Notes under the pieces: model-generated | Told to the model about the DNA's origin: nothing | The model's input: the letters and a program-made list of their open reading frames with translations, nothing else | Databases searched by the model: none | Source: JAHEEL01 sp964195545 | GTDB taxonomy: Bacteria > Actinomycetota > Acidimicrobiia > Spongiisociales > UBA5794 | Length of the DNA stretch: 28,564 nucleotides | Reading direction: 5' to 3' | Assembly: GCA_964195545.1 (NCBI GenBank) | Contig: CAXMQQ010000081.1 | Coordinates: 1-28,564, forward strand | Made by a program: the position numbers and the translations under genes | Part shown: in pieces, positions 1-7,731 of the stretch | Numbering within the stretch: the stretch's first letter is position 1 | Layout: each line of letters begins with the position of its first letter

Positions 1-522
1 TTCGCGGAGCGTATCCGCAAGCGATTCGACTCCGATCGGGTCGAGCCCGGCGAACGGTTCGTCGAGGACCAGGAGATCTGGATTAGGAGCGAGCGCCGCC
101 GCAAGCTGGGCACGCTGCTGATTGCCGTGCGACAGGTCGTCAAGCTTGGCGTCGCCTCGGCCGGCGAGACCGAGAACGCCAAGCCAGTGGTCGACCGCAT
201 CGTTCGCCGCCGTCCTGGAGAGACCCGAGAGCCGAGAGAAGTGGACGAGTTGGTCGTGAACCTTCATCTTCGGATAGAGACCACGCTCTTCCGGCATGTA
301 CCCGAATCGCAGCCGCTCCTCAGGACCGACGGGACCGCCGTTCCACATCACGGTTCCGGTATCCGGCCGAATGAGACCAAAGACCGCACGCATCGCCGTG
401 GTCTTCCCTGCCCCATTTGGCCCCAGAAACCCGAGAATCCGACCGCGCTCGACAACGAACCCGGCGCCGTCGAGCGCGACGACATCACCGAATCGTTTGC
501 TCAGATCCACGAGTTCAAGCAT
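1..522 (-). CDS. ABC transporter ATP-binding protein, N-terminal part (cut by window edge)
   Basis: The minus-strand frame opens with ATG at 522 and stays open for 174 codons to base 1, so the C-terminus lies outside the window. A Shine-Dalgarno GGAGG sits 9 nt before the ATG. Visible motifs are Walker A GPNGAGKT (residues 34-41), a signature LSHGNQQR (130-137) and Walker B LLVLDEPF (150-157). The GNQQ signature followed by AQLAAAL is typical of ABC-2-type exporter ATPases of the YhaQ/DUF4162 group rather than of importers. Such ATPases energise a separate ABC-2 membrane permease, which would be expected downstream, beyond the left edge. The substrate cannot be told. Family confidence is high; the subgroup is inferred from the signature only. 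Confidence 0.93.
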   Translation of the reverse strand, partial: MLELVDLSKRFGDVVALDGAGFVVERGRILGFLGPNGAGKTTAMRAVFGLIRPDTGTVMWNGGPVGPEERLRFGYMPEERGLYPKMKVHDQLVHFSRLSGLSRTAANDAVDHWLGVLGLAGRGDAKLDDLSHGNQQRAQLAAALAPNPDLLVLDEPFAGLDPIGVESLADTLRE

Positions 523-632
523 GAAGAAGCGCCTCCGTTCGGTCCATTCTGCCATATGGGTCGAGCGCACCATTTGCCCATACGACCAAGAAATCCGTAA
601 CAGTTTCCGAGAGTCGTGCCGATAATGACTAG

Positions 633-745
633 GAACTGGTGGGACGGCCGGCGGGGTAAGTACTACCCAATGCGGGATGATCCAAAAAGACCGCATCGGT
701 CCACCTCACAAGGTTCACGGAAGCCCTCACGAATGTGAGGGCTTC
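633..745 (+). ncRNA. possible small structured RNA ending in a hairpin
   Basis: Three nested or adjacent pairings can be drawn on the plus strand. An outer helix pairs GGTGG (638-642) with CCACC (701-705), with two further pairs possible across a bulge. Inside it are hairpin GGGTA/TACCC (about 653-667, loop AGTAC) and hairpin ATGCGG/CCGCAT (670-675 with 691-696). The 11-bp hairpin at 720-745 follows directly. A GATAAT hexamer at 621-626 would start transcription near 633. The arrangement, a three-way junction then a terminator-like stem, suits an sRNA or an orphan regulatory leader. I matched it to no known RNA family. The fold is by eye and could be chance in G+C-rich DNA. Confidence 0.3.
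720..745 (+). terminator. strong hairpin, terminator-like
   Basis: GAAGCCCTCAC (720-730) and GTGAGGGCTTC (735-745) form a perfect 11-bp stem with a GAAT tetraloop. The plus-strand tail TTCGTGT is only weakly T-rich. No protein gene ends just upstream on either strand, so it may terminate the candidate RNA at 633-745. Confidence 0.5.
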
Positions 746-912
746 TTCGTGTCGTAGGTGGCAGATCGTGCGAGCGTTCCCCCAAACGCGAATCTCGCTT
801 CGACGGATTGCGAAACTCGATCGATTGTCCGAACCGTTAACCAACACCGAGGTTCGCCTATCGCACGCCCCTATTGAGTGCTCCCCGTCAACTCGACAAG
901 GAGACAAGGCAC

Positions 913-1116
913 ATGACGAAGAGACTGCTCGCAATTTCCGGAACCATTCTGCTCACGCTGGCGCTCGCCGGGATCGCATCAGCGCGTGATACACCTTCAG
1001 ATGAATCAACGGAAACGGCCTCGGAGGACACGTCTACATCGGATGACGCCGCTACCGATCTTCAAGATGACGATGTGTACGACGACGACGCCTCCGACGA
1101 CGACAGCACCAACTGA
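913..1116 (+). CDS. small secreted Asp-rich protein
   Basis: This 67-residue protein begins at ATG 913, preceded by AAGGAG 9-10 nt upstream. An in-frame upstream start at 874 would put a charged extension before the signal peptide and lacks a ribosome site. Residues 1-25 are a typical signal peptide: MTKR, a hydrophobic core, then ending near ASA. The mature part (about 42 residues) consists almost only of D, E, S and T and ends in DDDVYDDDASDDD runs. It has no Cys and no fold motif. Such a chain would be disordered and strongly anionic, and could bind Ca2+ or other cations outside the membrane, but that is inference. I recognise no family. A long hairpin (1138-1177) follows the stop. Confidence 0.7.
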   Translation: MTKRLLAISGTILLTLALAGIASARDTPSDESTETASEDTSTSDDAATDLQDDDVYDDDASDDDSTN

Positions 1117-1137
1117 TCGTTCTCGACGGACCGATCA

Positions 1138-1177
1138 CGACGAAGGCCCCGGAGCACTACCGCCGGGACCTTCGTCG
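1138..1177. terminator. bidirectional hairpin between convergent genes
   Basis: CGACGAAGG (1138-1146) pairs with CCTTCGTCG (1169-1177). After one mismatch the stem continues with CCCGG/CCGGG, giving about 14 bp. It lies between the 3' ends of the small secreted protein (stop 1116) and the histidine kinase (stop 1226). There is no long U-tract, as is common in high-G+C actinobacteria. Confidence 0.6.
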
Positions 1178-1225
1178 CAACGATCGGCCGATTCGGAATC
1201 CCTCTCCCCGCTGGGCTTCTCGCTC

Positions 1226-2527
1226 CTACGTGTTGGATCTGTCGAGTAGTGGGAGCCGGACGACCACCCTTGCCCCACTGAGAGATCCGGGGTCTGCCAG
1301 TTCGAACGATCCACCCGATGCCTCGGCCGTTCGACGGGCGATGTCAAGACCTAGCCCTGTTGAGTCGCCGGTTGAGGCACCTCGTTCAAGAACCCCCGGA
1401 TCGTCCAGGCCCCGGCCACCATCTTCGATTTCAAGAAGGATCCACCCGTCATCACTAGTTGACAAGCGGATTGCCATGGACACCCGCTCTTCGGTATGTG
1501 CGAACACATTCTCAAGGAGCGCATCGATCATGACACCCGCGTCCACTTCCGGGACCGCGACATGTGCGTAGTCCAGATCGGTGGTCGTCGTGAAGGATCG
1601 ACCCTGTTCTTCACTCAAGGGTGCCCAGAAAGCGGCTCGATCTGCGACCACCGCAACAAGGTCACATCCCGGGTCGATCTCCGTGCGCACCGGACGCCGA
1701 CCCTCTCCGATGATGAAGTCAACCGTGCGCTCAAGCTCGTCGAGATCTTCGAGGAGCCGAGCACGGGCCTGGACATCGATGAGCGCCTCAACATCCAACT
1801 TGGCCGCAGTAAGTGGCGTCCTCAGCCTGTGGGCCAGATCGGCCGCGGTCTCCCGCTCGGCCTGCAACAGATGCTCAACCTGCTCGGCGAGTTGGTTGAA
1901 CTCTGCGCCTACCTCCTTGATCTCTGGCGGCCCGGCGGGGTCCACCCGCGCGGAGAAGTCGCCGTCCTTCAGGCGGGTAGCCGTGTCGGAAAGATCACGA
2001 ACCGGTCGGATGATCGATCGGCTGAACCGGTCCGCTGCCAACACAGCAAGACCGACGAGAACAGCGCCGAGCCCGGCAAGGATCACCCACGATCTGCGAA
2101 CGCCATTGGTGAGATCCTCGTGCGGTGCAACGACCCGCACGACGGTGATCTCCCCATCTGACTGGGCGACGGGAAGGTAGATAGCTTCACCGACTTCGAC
2201 CGATGCTCGGTGAGCGGTGCCACCGAGTGCCACCGAGAGATCCTCCCCGACCGGAACATCGATGCCGTAGACGCTCCCGTCCGGGAGAATCATCGATGCG
2301 CCTAGATCGGTGAGCCGTTCCTCTCCGATCGCCACTGCGGCCCCTGTGGTTCCGACCGACGGAGAGAGGACCGCTACCAGCCGTGCGATGCTCTCGGCTT
2401 CTCGCTCGGCTCGAGTCACCGCCCGGTCGAAGGCAAGCGCACCGACGAGAATCGCCAGCGGCACGAGGAAGGCGATGACCACCATCGATGTGACCCCGGC
2501 GGTGACGAGGATGAGACTGCGTCTCAC
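1226..2527 (-). CDS. membrane sensor histidine kinase
   Basis: This 433-residue kinase has two membrane segments (about 9-33 and 147-167) enclosing an extracytoplasmic sensor of about 110 residues. A HAMP linker (168-222) follows, then the HisKA helix with phospho-acceptor His233 in DLAHRLRTPLTA, and a HATPase_c domain. The N box is LLENVFAH (337-344), G1 is EDGGRGLDD (368-376) and G2 is STGLGLDIA (389-397). The residue after the His is Arg instead of the usual Glu/Asp, a variant I associate with several actinobacterial kinases. The start is GTG 2527, overlapping the response-regulator stop as GTGA, so the two are translationally coupled and form a cognate pair. The signal is unknown; neighbouring envelope genes make cell-envelope sensing plausible, but this is inference. 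Confidence 0.95.
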   Translation of the reverse strand: MRRSLILVTAGVTSMVVIAFLVPLAILVGALAFDRAVTRAEREAESIARLVAVLSPSVGTTGAAVAIGEERLTDLGASMILPDGSVYGIDVPVGEDLSVALGGTAHRASVEVGEAIYLPVAQSDGEITVVRVVAPHEDLTNGVRRSWVILAGLGAVLVGLAVLAADRFSRSIIRPVRDLSDTATRLKDGDFSARVDPAGPPEIKEVGAEFNQLAEQVEHLLQAERETAADLAHRLRTPLTAAKLDVEALIDVQARARLLEDLDELERTVDFIIGEGRRPVRTEIDPGCDLVAVVADRAAFWAPLSEEQGRSFTTTTDLDYAHVAVPEVDAGVMIDALLENVFAHTEERVSMAIRLSTSDDGWILLEIEDGGRGLDDPGVLERGASTGDSTGLGLDIARRTAEASGGSFELADPGSLSGARVVVRLPLLDRSNT

Positions 2528-3207
2528 GAGTCCGGATCAACGAGACGAACCCCCACACCACGGCGAGTAAGGATGTACCTCGGTTCCGCCGCGGTCTCAC
2601 CAAGCTTCTTCCGAAGCCACGACAGGTGCACATCGATCGTCTTATCGGCCCCTCCGTACGGCTGATGCCACACCTCGGCCAGAATCTGGCGCTTGCTCAC
2701 CATGCTCCCCGGGCGCTCCGCAAGATATGCCAGCAGGTCGAACTCACGGGCCGTGAGTTCCAGTGGTCGGCCGTCGAAATGAGCCTCTTGCGCATCGAGA
2801 TCAATCACGATCTGTCCAACCGTGAGCACTCGTTGTTCGGGTTCCGGACCAGAGCGGCGAAGCACCGCACGAAGCCTCGCTTCCAGATGTTCGGCCGAGT
2901 ACGGCTTCACCACGTAGTCGTCGGCCCCTGCATCAAGCAAGCGCACGATCTCGGATTCGTCATCCCGGGCGGTGGCCACAACCACCGGCACTTCGGTGAT
3001 CGAGCGGATCATTCGGAGAGCCTCCGCGCCGTCCAGGTCCGGGAGGCCGAGGTCAAGGACGACGACGTCGAAGCGTCCCGACACCGCCGATTCCACCCCT
3101 GCCATGGCGGTCCCGACCGCATCAACGTCGTGGCCGCGCTCGGCGAGCCGGCTCGAAAGGGACTGCCGGATACGCTGGTCGTCCTCGATGATCAGGATGG
3201 TTGCCAC
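2524..3207 (-). CDS. OmpR/PhoB-family response regulator
   Basis: With the GTG start at 3207 the protein is 227 residues and begins VATILIIEDD, as this family normally does. The receiver domain shows acidic pair D9/D10, phospho-acceptor D52 (VVLDLGLPD), T79 and K101 (KPYS). A winged-helix DNA-binding domain spans about 126-224, ending YILTRRGVGVRL. An in-frame GTG at 3261 would add 18 residues with no family support. The 3207 start has a TATCGT hexamer 6 nt upstream, consistent with a leaderless transcript. It is the first gene of a two-gene operon with the downstream kinase (GTGA overlap) and presumably activates or represses envelope-related targets after phosphorylation by that kinase. Confidence 0.95.
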   Translation of the reverse strand: MATILIIEDDQRIRQSLSSRLAERGHDVDAVGTAMAGVESAVSGRFDVVVLDLGLPDLDGAEALRMIRSITEVPVVVATARDDESEIVRLLDAGADDYVVKPYSAEHLEARLRAVLRRSGPEPEQRVLTVGQIVIDLDAQEAHFDGRPLELTAREFDLLAYLAERPGSMVSKRQILAEVWHQPYGGADKTIDVHLSWLRKKLGETAAEPRYILTRRGVGVRLVDPDS

Positions 3208-3213
3208 GCTGCC

Positions 3214-3219
3214 ACGATA
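3214..3219 (-). promoter_or_regulatory. putative -10 box TATCGT, leaderless start of response regulator
   Basis: TATCGT on the minus strand is separated by 6 nt from GTG 3207, where no Shine-Dalgarno is present. No good -35 hexamer is seen at 16-18 bp. Confidence 0.45.
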
Positions 3220-3278
3220 CCGAATCCGGGCGTCGCCGGGCACTGTCGTGTTCGATTTCACGATCCTTTAACCGAGCG

Positions 3279-3287
3279 TTATCCACA
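3279..3287 (+). promoter_or_regulatory. single consensus DnaA-box match
   Basis: TTATCCACA at 3279-3287 matches the DnaA box consensus exactly. It lies in the divergent gap between the response regulator and the Thr-rich protein. A lone box may titrate DnaA or regulate one of the flanking promoters, or be chance. No box cluster and no replication genes are nearby, so it is not an origin. Confidence 0.3.
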
Positions 3288-3316
3288 CAACGGCGGTTTC
3301 GCGGCATCATGGCTCC

Positions 3317-3913
3317 GTGAGGAAGATCGTCTACCCGCTCATCTGGCTCGCGGTGACTGCAACCGCCGTGCTCATCGCGTCCGCCGCGGTCAGCAGCGTG
3401 CGCGACCAGGTCACCGACACGCCGACGGCGATGCTTCCCCCGACCACCGTCGCGGTCAGCAGCACAGAACCACTGGTCGCCGATCCCGTGAAGCCCGAGG
3501 CGCCCGCAGCGGCAACCATCGAGGAGCCGAGCACCACAACGACCTCTCTGCCAACGACGACTACCTCGACCACATCGACCACCACGACCACTGCACCAAC
3601 CGCGACCAGCGCACCGGCCACGACCACCACGACCACTGCACCAACCACGACCACCACGACCACTGCACCTACAACGGAGGTTCCACCGCCATACGATCTC
3701 ATCGGCGGATCGGTCTCTGTTGAGATTGGCAATGGGGCCGTCCATCTCCTCGGGGCGTGGCCGAAAGCCGGATTCACCATGGAAGTTGAGAACTCGGGTC
3801 CCGAGAAGGTCGAGGTCGAGTTCCACAATGATGCCCACGAGTCACGCTTTTCCGGCACCTTCGAAGACGATCGCTTCGTTTCATCGATCAGCGAGAGTGC
3901 CGACGACGACTAG
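3317..3913 (+). CDS. membrane-anchored protein with Thr-rich stalk and short C-terminal domain
   Basis: This 198-residue protein starts at GTG 3317 (an ATG at 3309 is closed by a stop in its own frame). Residues 5-27 are a hydrophobic signal anchor. Residues 30-122 form a low-complexity stalk of Thr, Pro, Ala and Ser with runs of up to seven Thr, encoded by near-identical 20-22-bp DNA repeats. Residues 123-198 form a small, probably beta-rich domain (SVSVEIGNGAVHLLGAWP, then GFTMEVENSGPEKVEVEF) with an acidic tail. Such stalks usually hold a domain away from the membrane and may be O-mannosylated in actinobacteria. It is divergent from the two-component operon, which may control it. The domain family was not recognised. 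Confidence 0.75.
   Translation: MRKIVYPLIWLAVTATAVLIASAAVSSVRDQVTDTPTAMLPPTTVAVSSTEPLVADPVKPEAPAAATIEEPSTTTTSLPTTTTSTTSTTTTTAPTATSAPATTTTTTAPTTTTTTTAPTTEVPPPYDLIGGSVSVEIGNGAVHLLGAWPKAGFTMEVENSGPEKVEVEFHNDAHESRFSGTFEDDRFVSSISESADDD
3581..3668 (+). repeat. short tandem-like repeats coding the Thr-rich stalk
   Basis: ACCACGACCACTGCACC recurs at 3581-3597, about 3626-3642 and about 3653-3669 (last bases diverged). The copies encode TTTTTAPT segments. Near-identity at the DNA level suggests recent duplication or slippage rather than protein selection alone. Confidence 0.7.
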
Positions 3914-3990
3914 CTTGATTCTTCAATTCGAACCTCGTGAGTTCCGTTGACAACCTGTGTGACGCGGTGAAGAACGGATCGGTCACATGG

Positions 3991-4067
3991 GACTCGGTTC
4001 CCTCACCGGTACTCGGTACTCGGTGAAGACTCCGCTACATCATCTCGGATACCGGATACCGGGCTAC
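3991..4067. repeat. heptad-periodic intergenic repeat, locus A
   Basis: Reading in steps of 7 from 3991, CTCGGTA-type words occur at 4005 (variant), 4012 and 4019 (variant), and GGATACC words at 4047 and 4054. The two word families are 35 bp apart, exactly five heptads, so they share one register. The locus lies between the 3' ends of the Thr-rich protein and the ABC exporter, and its last word contains the exporter's stop codon. Confidence 0.75.
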
Positions 4068-5821
4068 TTCCCTGCCACCGAGCCTTCCCAGTCTCTGTGG
4101 AGTTCTGCGTATACGCCGCCTGCTTCCACCAACTTCTGGTGAGCGCCGCGCTCCACCATTCGTCCGGCATCGAAGACGAGGATGGTGTCGGATGCTTCTG
4201 CTGTTGAGAGTCGGTGGGCAACTGTGATCGAAGTTCGACCCGCCGTGAGGCGTTCGATCGCTCGCCGAATCTGGACTTCCAGAGCCGGATCGACCGCAGA
4301 CGTCGCCTCGTCCAAGACGAGAAGGTCCGGGTTTGCGATCCATGCCCGTGCGATGGCAACGAGTTGCCGCTCCCCGGCTGACAGGTTGCTGCCCCGCTCC
4401 CCGACCCGGGTATCGATACTGTCGGTGAGAGAGTCGGCCCACTCCAGCAGTCCGAGATCGGCGAAGGCTGCACGAACCCCATCGTCGGCGGCACCCGGCT
4501 TGCCGTACCGAACGTTGTCGGCGATCGAACCCTCGAAGAGGAACCCTTCCTGGGGGACGTACGCCACTCGGGAACGCAGGGAACCGAACCTCACCTCGTT
4601 GAGTGGCACGCCGGCGATGGCGATCGACCCATCGGCCGGATCCAGCAGTCGAGTCGCCAACTTCGCAAACGTTGTCTTCCCCGACCCGGTCTCCCCAACC
4701 ACGGCCACCCGCTCTCCGGCCGCGATCGAAACGGTGACACCGTTCAACACGTCGTCGCCCGTGGGATATCGGAACCGAACACCCTCGAATCGCAGATCAA
4801 GAGGGCGATCGGGCAGTGTCACACCGTCAACCGGATCCGCTACCTCGATGGGCGTGTCGAGCAAGCTCAACACCTTGCGGAGTCCTGCACCGGCCGACTG
4901 GGCTTGGTTGATCGTCTCAACGAGCATCTGGACGGGTTCTACGAGAAGCGTCACGAGGAAGAGGAAGGCGACAAGGGTTCCTGCACTCAGCCCCCAGGAC
5001 ACGCCGAAGATCACGCCCACGGCAATGACCGACGCCGTGATGACCCCCGCGAACAGTTCAGCCGAGGAGAACAGAACGGCAGCGAGCGCACCGGCTCCGT
5101 ACTCTGCCCGATACTGGCGGTCCAGGGCCGTGCTGACCTTCCCCATCACCACCGACTCCATACCGAACGCGCGAACCGTCGGCAGACCCGCCGTCGCCTC
5201 GCCGACAACTGAAAGCGAGTCCGACACCCGTTCGCGAACACTGTCGTGAGCGCGGCGCAGAATCCCTTGGAACCACAGGAGCATCACGGAGTAGATGAGC
5301 ACGCCGACGGTGATCATCAAGGCGAGGCGCCACTCGTATACGAGCATCAGGGCCACGGCGAGCAAGATCTGGGCTGCTCCGAGGATCATGCCGACGCCGC
5401 CCCACTCCATGAATTGTTGCATCGTTTCGATATCGGACGTAACGCGACCGACGAGCGCACCGCGGCGCTCGGACTGAACGTGGAGCATCGAGAGTTTGTG
5501 TAGATAGCCGAATGTGGTGACGCGAAGATCCGTGAGGCCCGTGATCGACGATCGGGCGAGGCGGGCGAGCGACGTTCGTCGAGCCCACATCGCGATCACC
5601 AGCGCAACCAGGGCGATGAGTCCCGAGGCGACCACCGAGGATGTGTCCGTCTGCTCGCTTGAGAGCAGCACGCTGTCGATGATGCGCTGAACGGTGATCG
5701 GCACGACAAGCTGCAAGCCGGTTCCGAACACGGCGAGAGCGAGCGTCAACCAGAGCCCCTTGGAGAGCGCAGGCGCGATCCGGAATGCACGACGGAGGAC
5801 GTGCCCGGTCGATTCGCTCAC
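4064..5821 (-). CDS. ABC exporter half-transporter, catalytically intact subunit
   Basis: This 585-residue protein has an N-terminal six-helix transmembrane domain (about 22-300) and a C-terminal ATPase domain. Motifs are Walker A GETGSGKT (376-383), signature LSAGERQ (480-486), Walker B LLVLDEATSAVD (500-511) with catalytic Glu505, and switch His536 (VAHRLST). The start is GTG 5821, overlapping the upstream half-transporter's stop as GTGA. The pair forms a heterodimeric exporter of the MdlAB/TM287-288/LmrCD kind. This subunit supplies the working Walker motifs, but its signature deviates from LSGGQ, as expected for the half that faces the degenerate site. Substrates of such exporters are lipids, peptides or drugs; nothing here specifies one. 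Confidence 0.95.
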   Translation of the reverse strand: MSESTGHVLRRAFRIAPALSKGLWLTLALAVFGTGLQLVVPITVQRIIDSVLLSSEQTDTSSVVASGLIALVALVIAMWARRTSLARLARSSITGLTDLRVTTFGYLHKLSMLHVQSERRGALVGRVTSDIETMQQFMEWGGVGMILGAAQILLAVALMLVYEWRLALMITVGVLIYSVMLLWFQGILRRAHDSVRERVSDSLSVVGEATAGLPTVRAFGMESVVMGKVSTALDRQYRAEYGAGALAAVLFSSAELFAGVITASVIAVGVIFGVSWGLSAGTLVAFLFLVTLLVEPVQMLVETINQAQSAGAGLRKVLSLLDTPIEVADPVDGVTLPDRPLDLRFEGVRFRYPTGDDVLNGVTVSIAAGERVAVVGETGSGKTTFAKLATRLLDPADGSIAIAGVPLNEVRFGSLRSRVAYVPQEGFLFEGSIADNVRYGKPGAADDGVRAAFADLGLLEWADSLTDSIDTRVGERGSNLSAGERQLVAIARAWIANPDLLVLDEATSAVDPALEVQIRRAIERLTAGRTSITVAHRLSTAEASDTILVFDAGRMVERGAHQKLVEAGGVYAELHRDWEGSVAGK

Positions 5822-7638
5822 GATCCCACCTCCTCTTCATCGCGCCGAGCGGCGTCTTCTTCATATGCGCGCAGGAGTCGCTCGTATCCGGGTTGAGTTG
5901 CGAGTAGGTCCTCGTGGCTGCCGTAAGCGACAACCCGACCTTCGTCCATGAAGACGACCTCGTCAGTCAGCATGATCGACGATCGGCGGTACGCGACGAT
6001 GACGACCGTCGACGGCAACTCCGCTCCCTGAAGTCCCCGGAGGATCTCCATCTCGACCGACGGGTCGACTGCAGACGTTGCGTCATCGAGCACCAGCACG
6101 CGTGGTCGCCGAAGGAGTGCTCGAGCGAGAGCGACGCGCTGCCGCTGTCCACCGCTGAGTGCCGCCCCGCGCTCTCCGATCTGGGTGTCGTATCCGTCGG
6201 GTAGCTCGGCGATAAACCGCTCGACACCGGCGAGTCGCATGGCCCGAGAAACATCGTCGTCTGACACGCCGGATCCGAGCGTCACGTTGCCCCACACCGA
6301 GTCATCGAAGAGAAATGACTCCTGGGAGACGTATGCCACCTCGAGTGCAAGTTCCGAACGAGCGAACTCGCGGAGGTCACGTCCATCAATGTGGATCGCA
6401 CCGTCGCCCGGATCCCAAAGACGGGCAAGGAGCATCGTCAGCGTTGACTTGCCCGATGCCGTCGGCCCGACGATGGCGACCGTGCGTCCGGCAGGGATGT
6501 CAAACTGAACATCGGTGAGAACCGGCTCCCCATCGACGTACGAGAATTGCACGTCCCGGGACTCGAGACCGGCCCCATCCGCCGCAGGTCGAGCATCGAG
6601 GGATCCGTGATCGATGGTCTCTTCGGAGTCGAGGATCTCCTGGACCCGGGTCCATGCCGCTTGACTATGAGCCATCTCGAAGATGACGAAGCCGATGAGT
6701 TGGAGCGGGAACGCCATGAGCGTGATCAGGTACGCCACGGTCACCAATTGACCTGCAGTCATGGAACCGTCCCCAACGAGGATCGCTCCTGCGACGAGGA
6801 TCACGATGTTGATCGCGGCCGGCAATGACTCGACGATCGCCCGGAAATCCGCGAACCGAACACCGATGTCGATGAGCCGGGTCTGAAGAATGTCCGCCGC
6901 ACGCCGGAAGCGTTCTGTCTCTTCGGCCTCGCGTCCGAGCGCCTTGACGGTGAGTGCACCGTCGATGCTCTCGTGGGCGATCTCGCTGACCTCACCGCGC
7001 TCGTACTGAGCCGCTTCGAAGTCGGTGAACAACGAGAAGGCACCCCTGATGTCGATCGCCACGAGAACCGAGAGACCGACAAGTGCAATGACTCCAAGGA
7101 TCCAGTGGGTTGCAACGACGAGAACGATGGTCCCGATCAGCAGGAGCGAGGCGCCCGTTGCATACGGCAGTGGTGCGAGCACGAACGTTCCGGTCTGCGT
7201 GTCGACTTCGCTGACCGACAGCAGGTCGCCGGTTGAGCGGCGATCGTGCCACGCCAGCTGAAGACGGAGTTGGTGCTCGATGAGTTTCTCACGGGCATCG
7301 GCACGGGTGCGGAACTGGAGCGCACTGGCGGCGGTCCGCCTGAGCGTGATCCCTGCCGCCTTCCAAAGCGCCACCGCCATGACGGCGAGCACCGCGAGCG
7401 TGACCTTGTTGCCGATCTCCTCTCCGCCATCAAGAACGGGGATGATCACGAGGTCGGTGACGCGTCCGACCACAACGGCCGAAGCCAGGATCGCTGAGAC
7501 GAAGAGTGCGGCGCCGAGAACGGCAAGGGTGAACGACCATGGATGCCAACGAACAAACCGTCGGATCAGCCGCAATCCACCGGACAACACATCCCCGAGC
7601 CGGGGCGCGTCAGCATCGTGTCGGGCAGAGGTCGTCAT
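5818..7638 (-). CDS. ABC exporter half-transporter, degenerate ATP-site subunit
   Basis: Starting at ATG 7638 this is a 606-residue half-transporter: membrane domain about 35-320, ATPase domain about 357-600. Walker A is GPTASGKS (391-398) and the signature is canonical LSGGQRQR (494-501). Walker B reads VLVLDD, with Asp519 in place of the catalytic Glu, and the switch His is Tyr550 (IVAYRRSS). These changes define the non-hydrolysing site of heterodimeric exporters. Its intact LSGGQ completes the active site formed by the partner encoded next (GTGA overlap). Start choice: earlier ATGs at 7722 and 7647 give an unusual N-terminus, whereas TACCAT lies 7 nt before 7638 and suggests a leaderless transcript. 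An acidic and basic C-terminal tail follows the ATPase domain. Confidence 0.93.
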   Translation of the reverse strand: MTTSARHDADAPRLGDVLSGGLRLIRRFVRWHPWSFTLAVLGAALFVSAILASAVVVGRVTDLVIIPVLDGGEEIGNKVTLAVLAVMAVALWKAAGITLRRTAASALQFRTRADAREKLIEHQLRLQLAWHDRRSTGDLLSVSEVDTQTGTFVLAPLPYATGASLLLIGTIVLVVATHWILGVIALVGLSVLVAIDIRGAFSLFTDFEAAQYERGEVSEIAHESIDGALTVKALGREAEETERFRRAADILQTRLIDIGVRFADFRAIVESLPAAINIVILVAGAILVGDGSMTAGQLVTVAYLITLMAFPLQLIGFVIFEMAHSQAAWTRVQEILDSEETIDHGSLDARPAADGAGLESRDVQFSYVDGEPVLTDVQFDIPAGRTVAIVGPTASGKSTLTMLLARLWDPGDGAIHIDGRDLREFARSELALEVAYVSQESFLFDDSVWGNVTLGSGVSDDDVSRAMRLAGVERFIAELPDGYDTQIGERGAALSGGQRQRVALARALLRRPRVLVLDDATSAVDPSVEMEILRGLQGAELPSTVVIVAYRRSSIMLTDEVVFMDEGRVVAYGSHEDLLATQPGYERLLRAYEEDAARRDEEEVGS

Positions 7639-7645
7639 GGAAGGC

Positions 7646-7651
7646 ATGGTA
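7646..7651 (-). promoter_or_regulatory. putative -10 box TACCAT for the ABC exporter operon
   Basis: TACCAT on the minus strand is 7 nt before ATG 7638. No ribosome-binding site is visible, so a leaderless start is likely. Confidence 0.4.
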
Positions 7652-7696
7652 GATGAGGAAGGAAGACACGAGCCGTGGGACACGGTTGTGTCCCTA

Positions 7697-7731
7697 CCGG
7701 ATACCGGATACGAACTACGCAATTCTCCGAT
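7697..7731. repeat. heptad-periodic intergenic repeat, locus B
   Basis: CCGGATA occurs at 7697-7703 and 7704-7710, followed in register by degenerate words (CGAACTA, CGCAATT). The word is a rotation of GGATACC found at loci A and C on the same strand. It lies in the divergent promoter gap between the ABC exporter and the glycyl radical enzyme. TATCAT (7731-7736) next to it could be a -10 for the latter. Confidence 0.6.

Larger units (their letters stand above)
523..912. other. 390-bp intergenic region, no convincing gene
   Basis: This gap lies between the divergently read ABC ATPase and the small secreted protein. Short open frames on both strands overlap one another, have no ribosome-binding site and resemble no family. 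The notable content is a foldable segment at about 638-705 followed by a perfect hairpin at 720-745, listed separately. A GATAAT hexamer at 621-626 could be a -10 box reading rightward, but no clear -35 partner was found. Confidence 0.6.

Noticed and set aside
2626..3723. Plus-strand 365-codon frame opposite the response regulator and running into the Thr-rich gene
   Set aside because: It is antisense to a clear OmpR regulator and is rich in His/Arg/Asp as expected from a shadow frame in G+C-rich DNA.
4182..5249. Plus-strand 355-codon frame opposite the ABC exporter
   Set aside because: The Arg/Ser/Thr-rich product is a typical shadow of an ABC gene.
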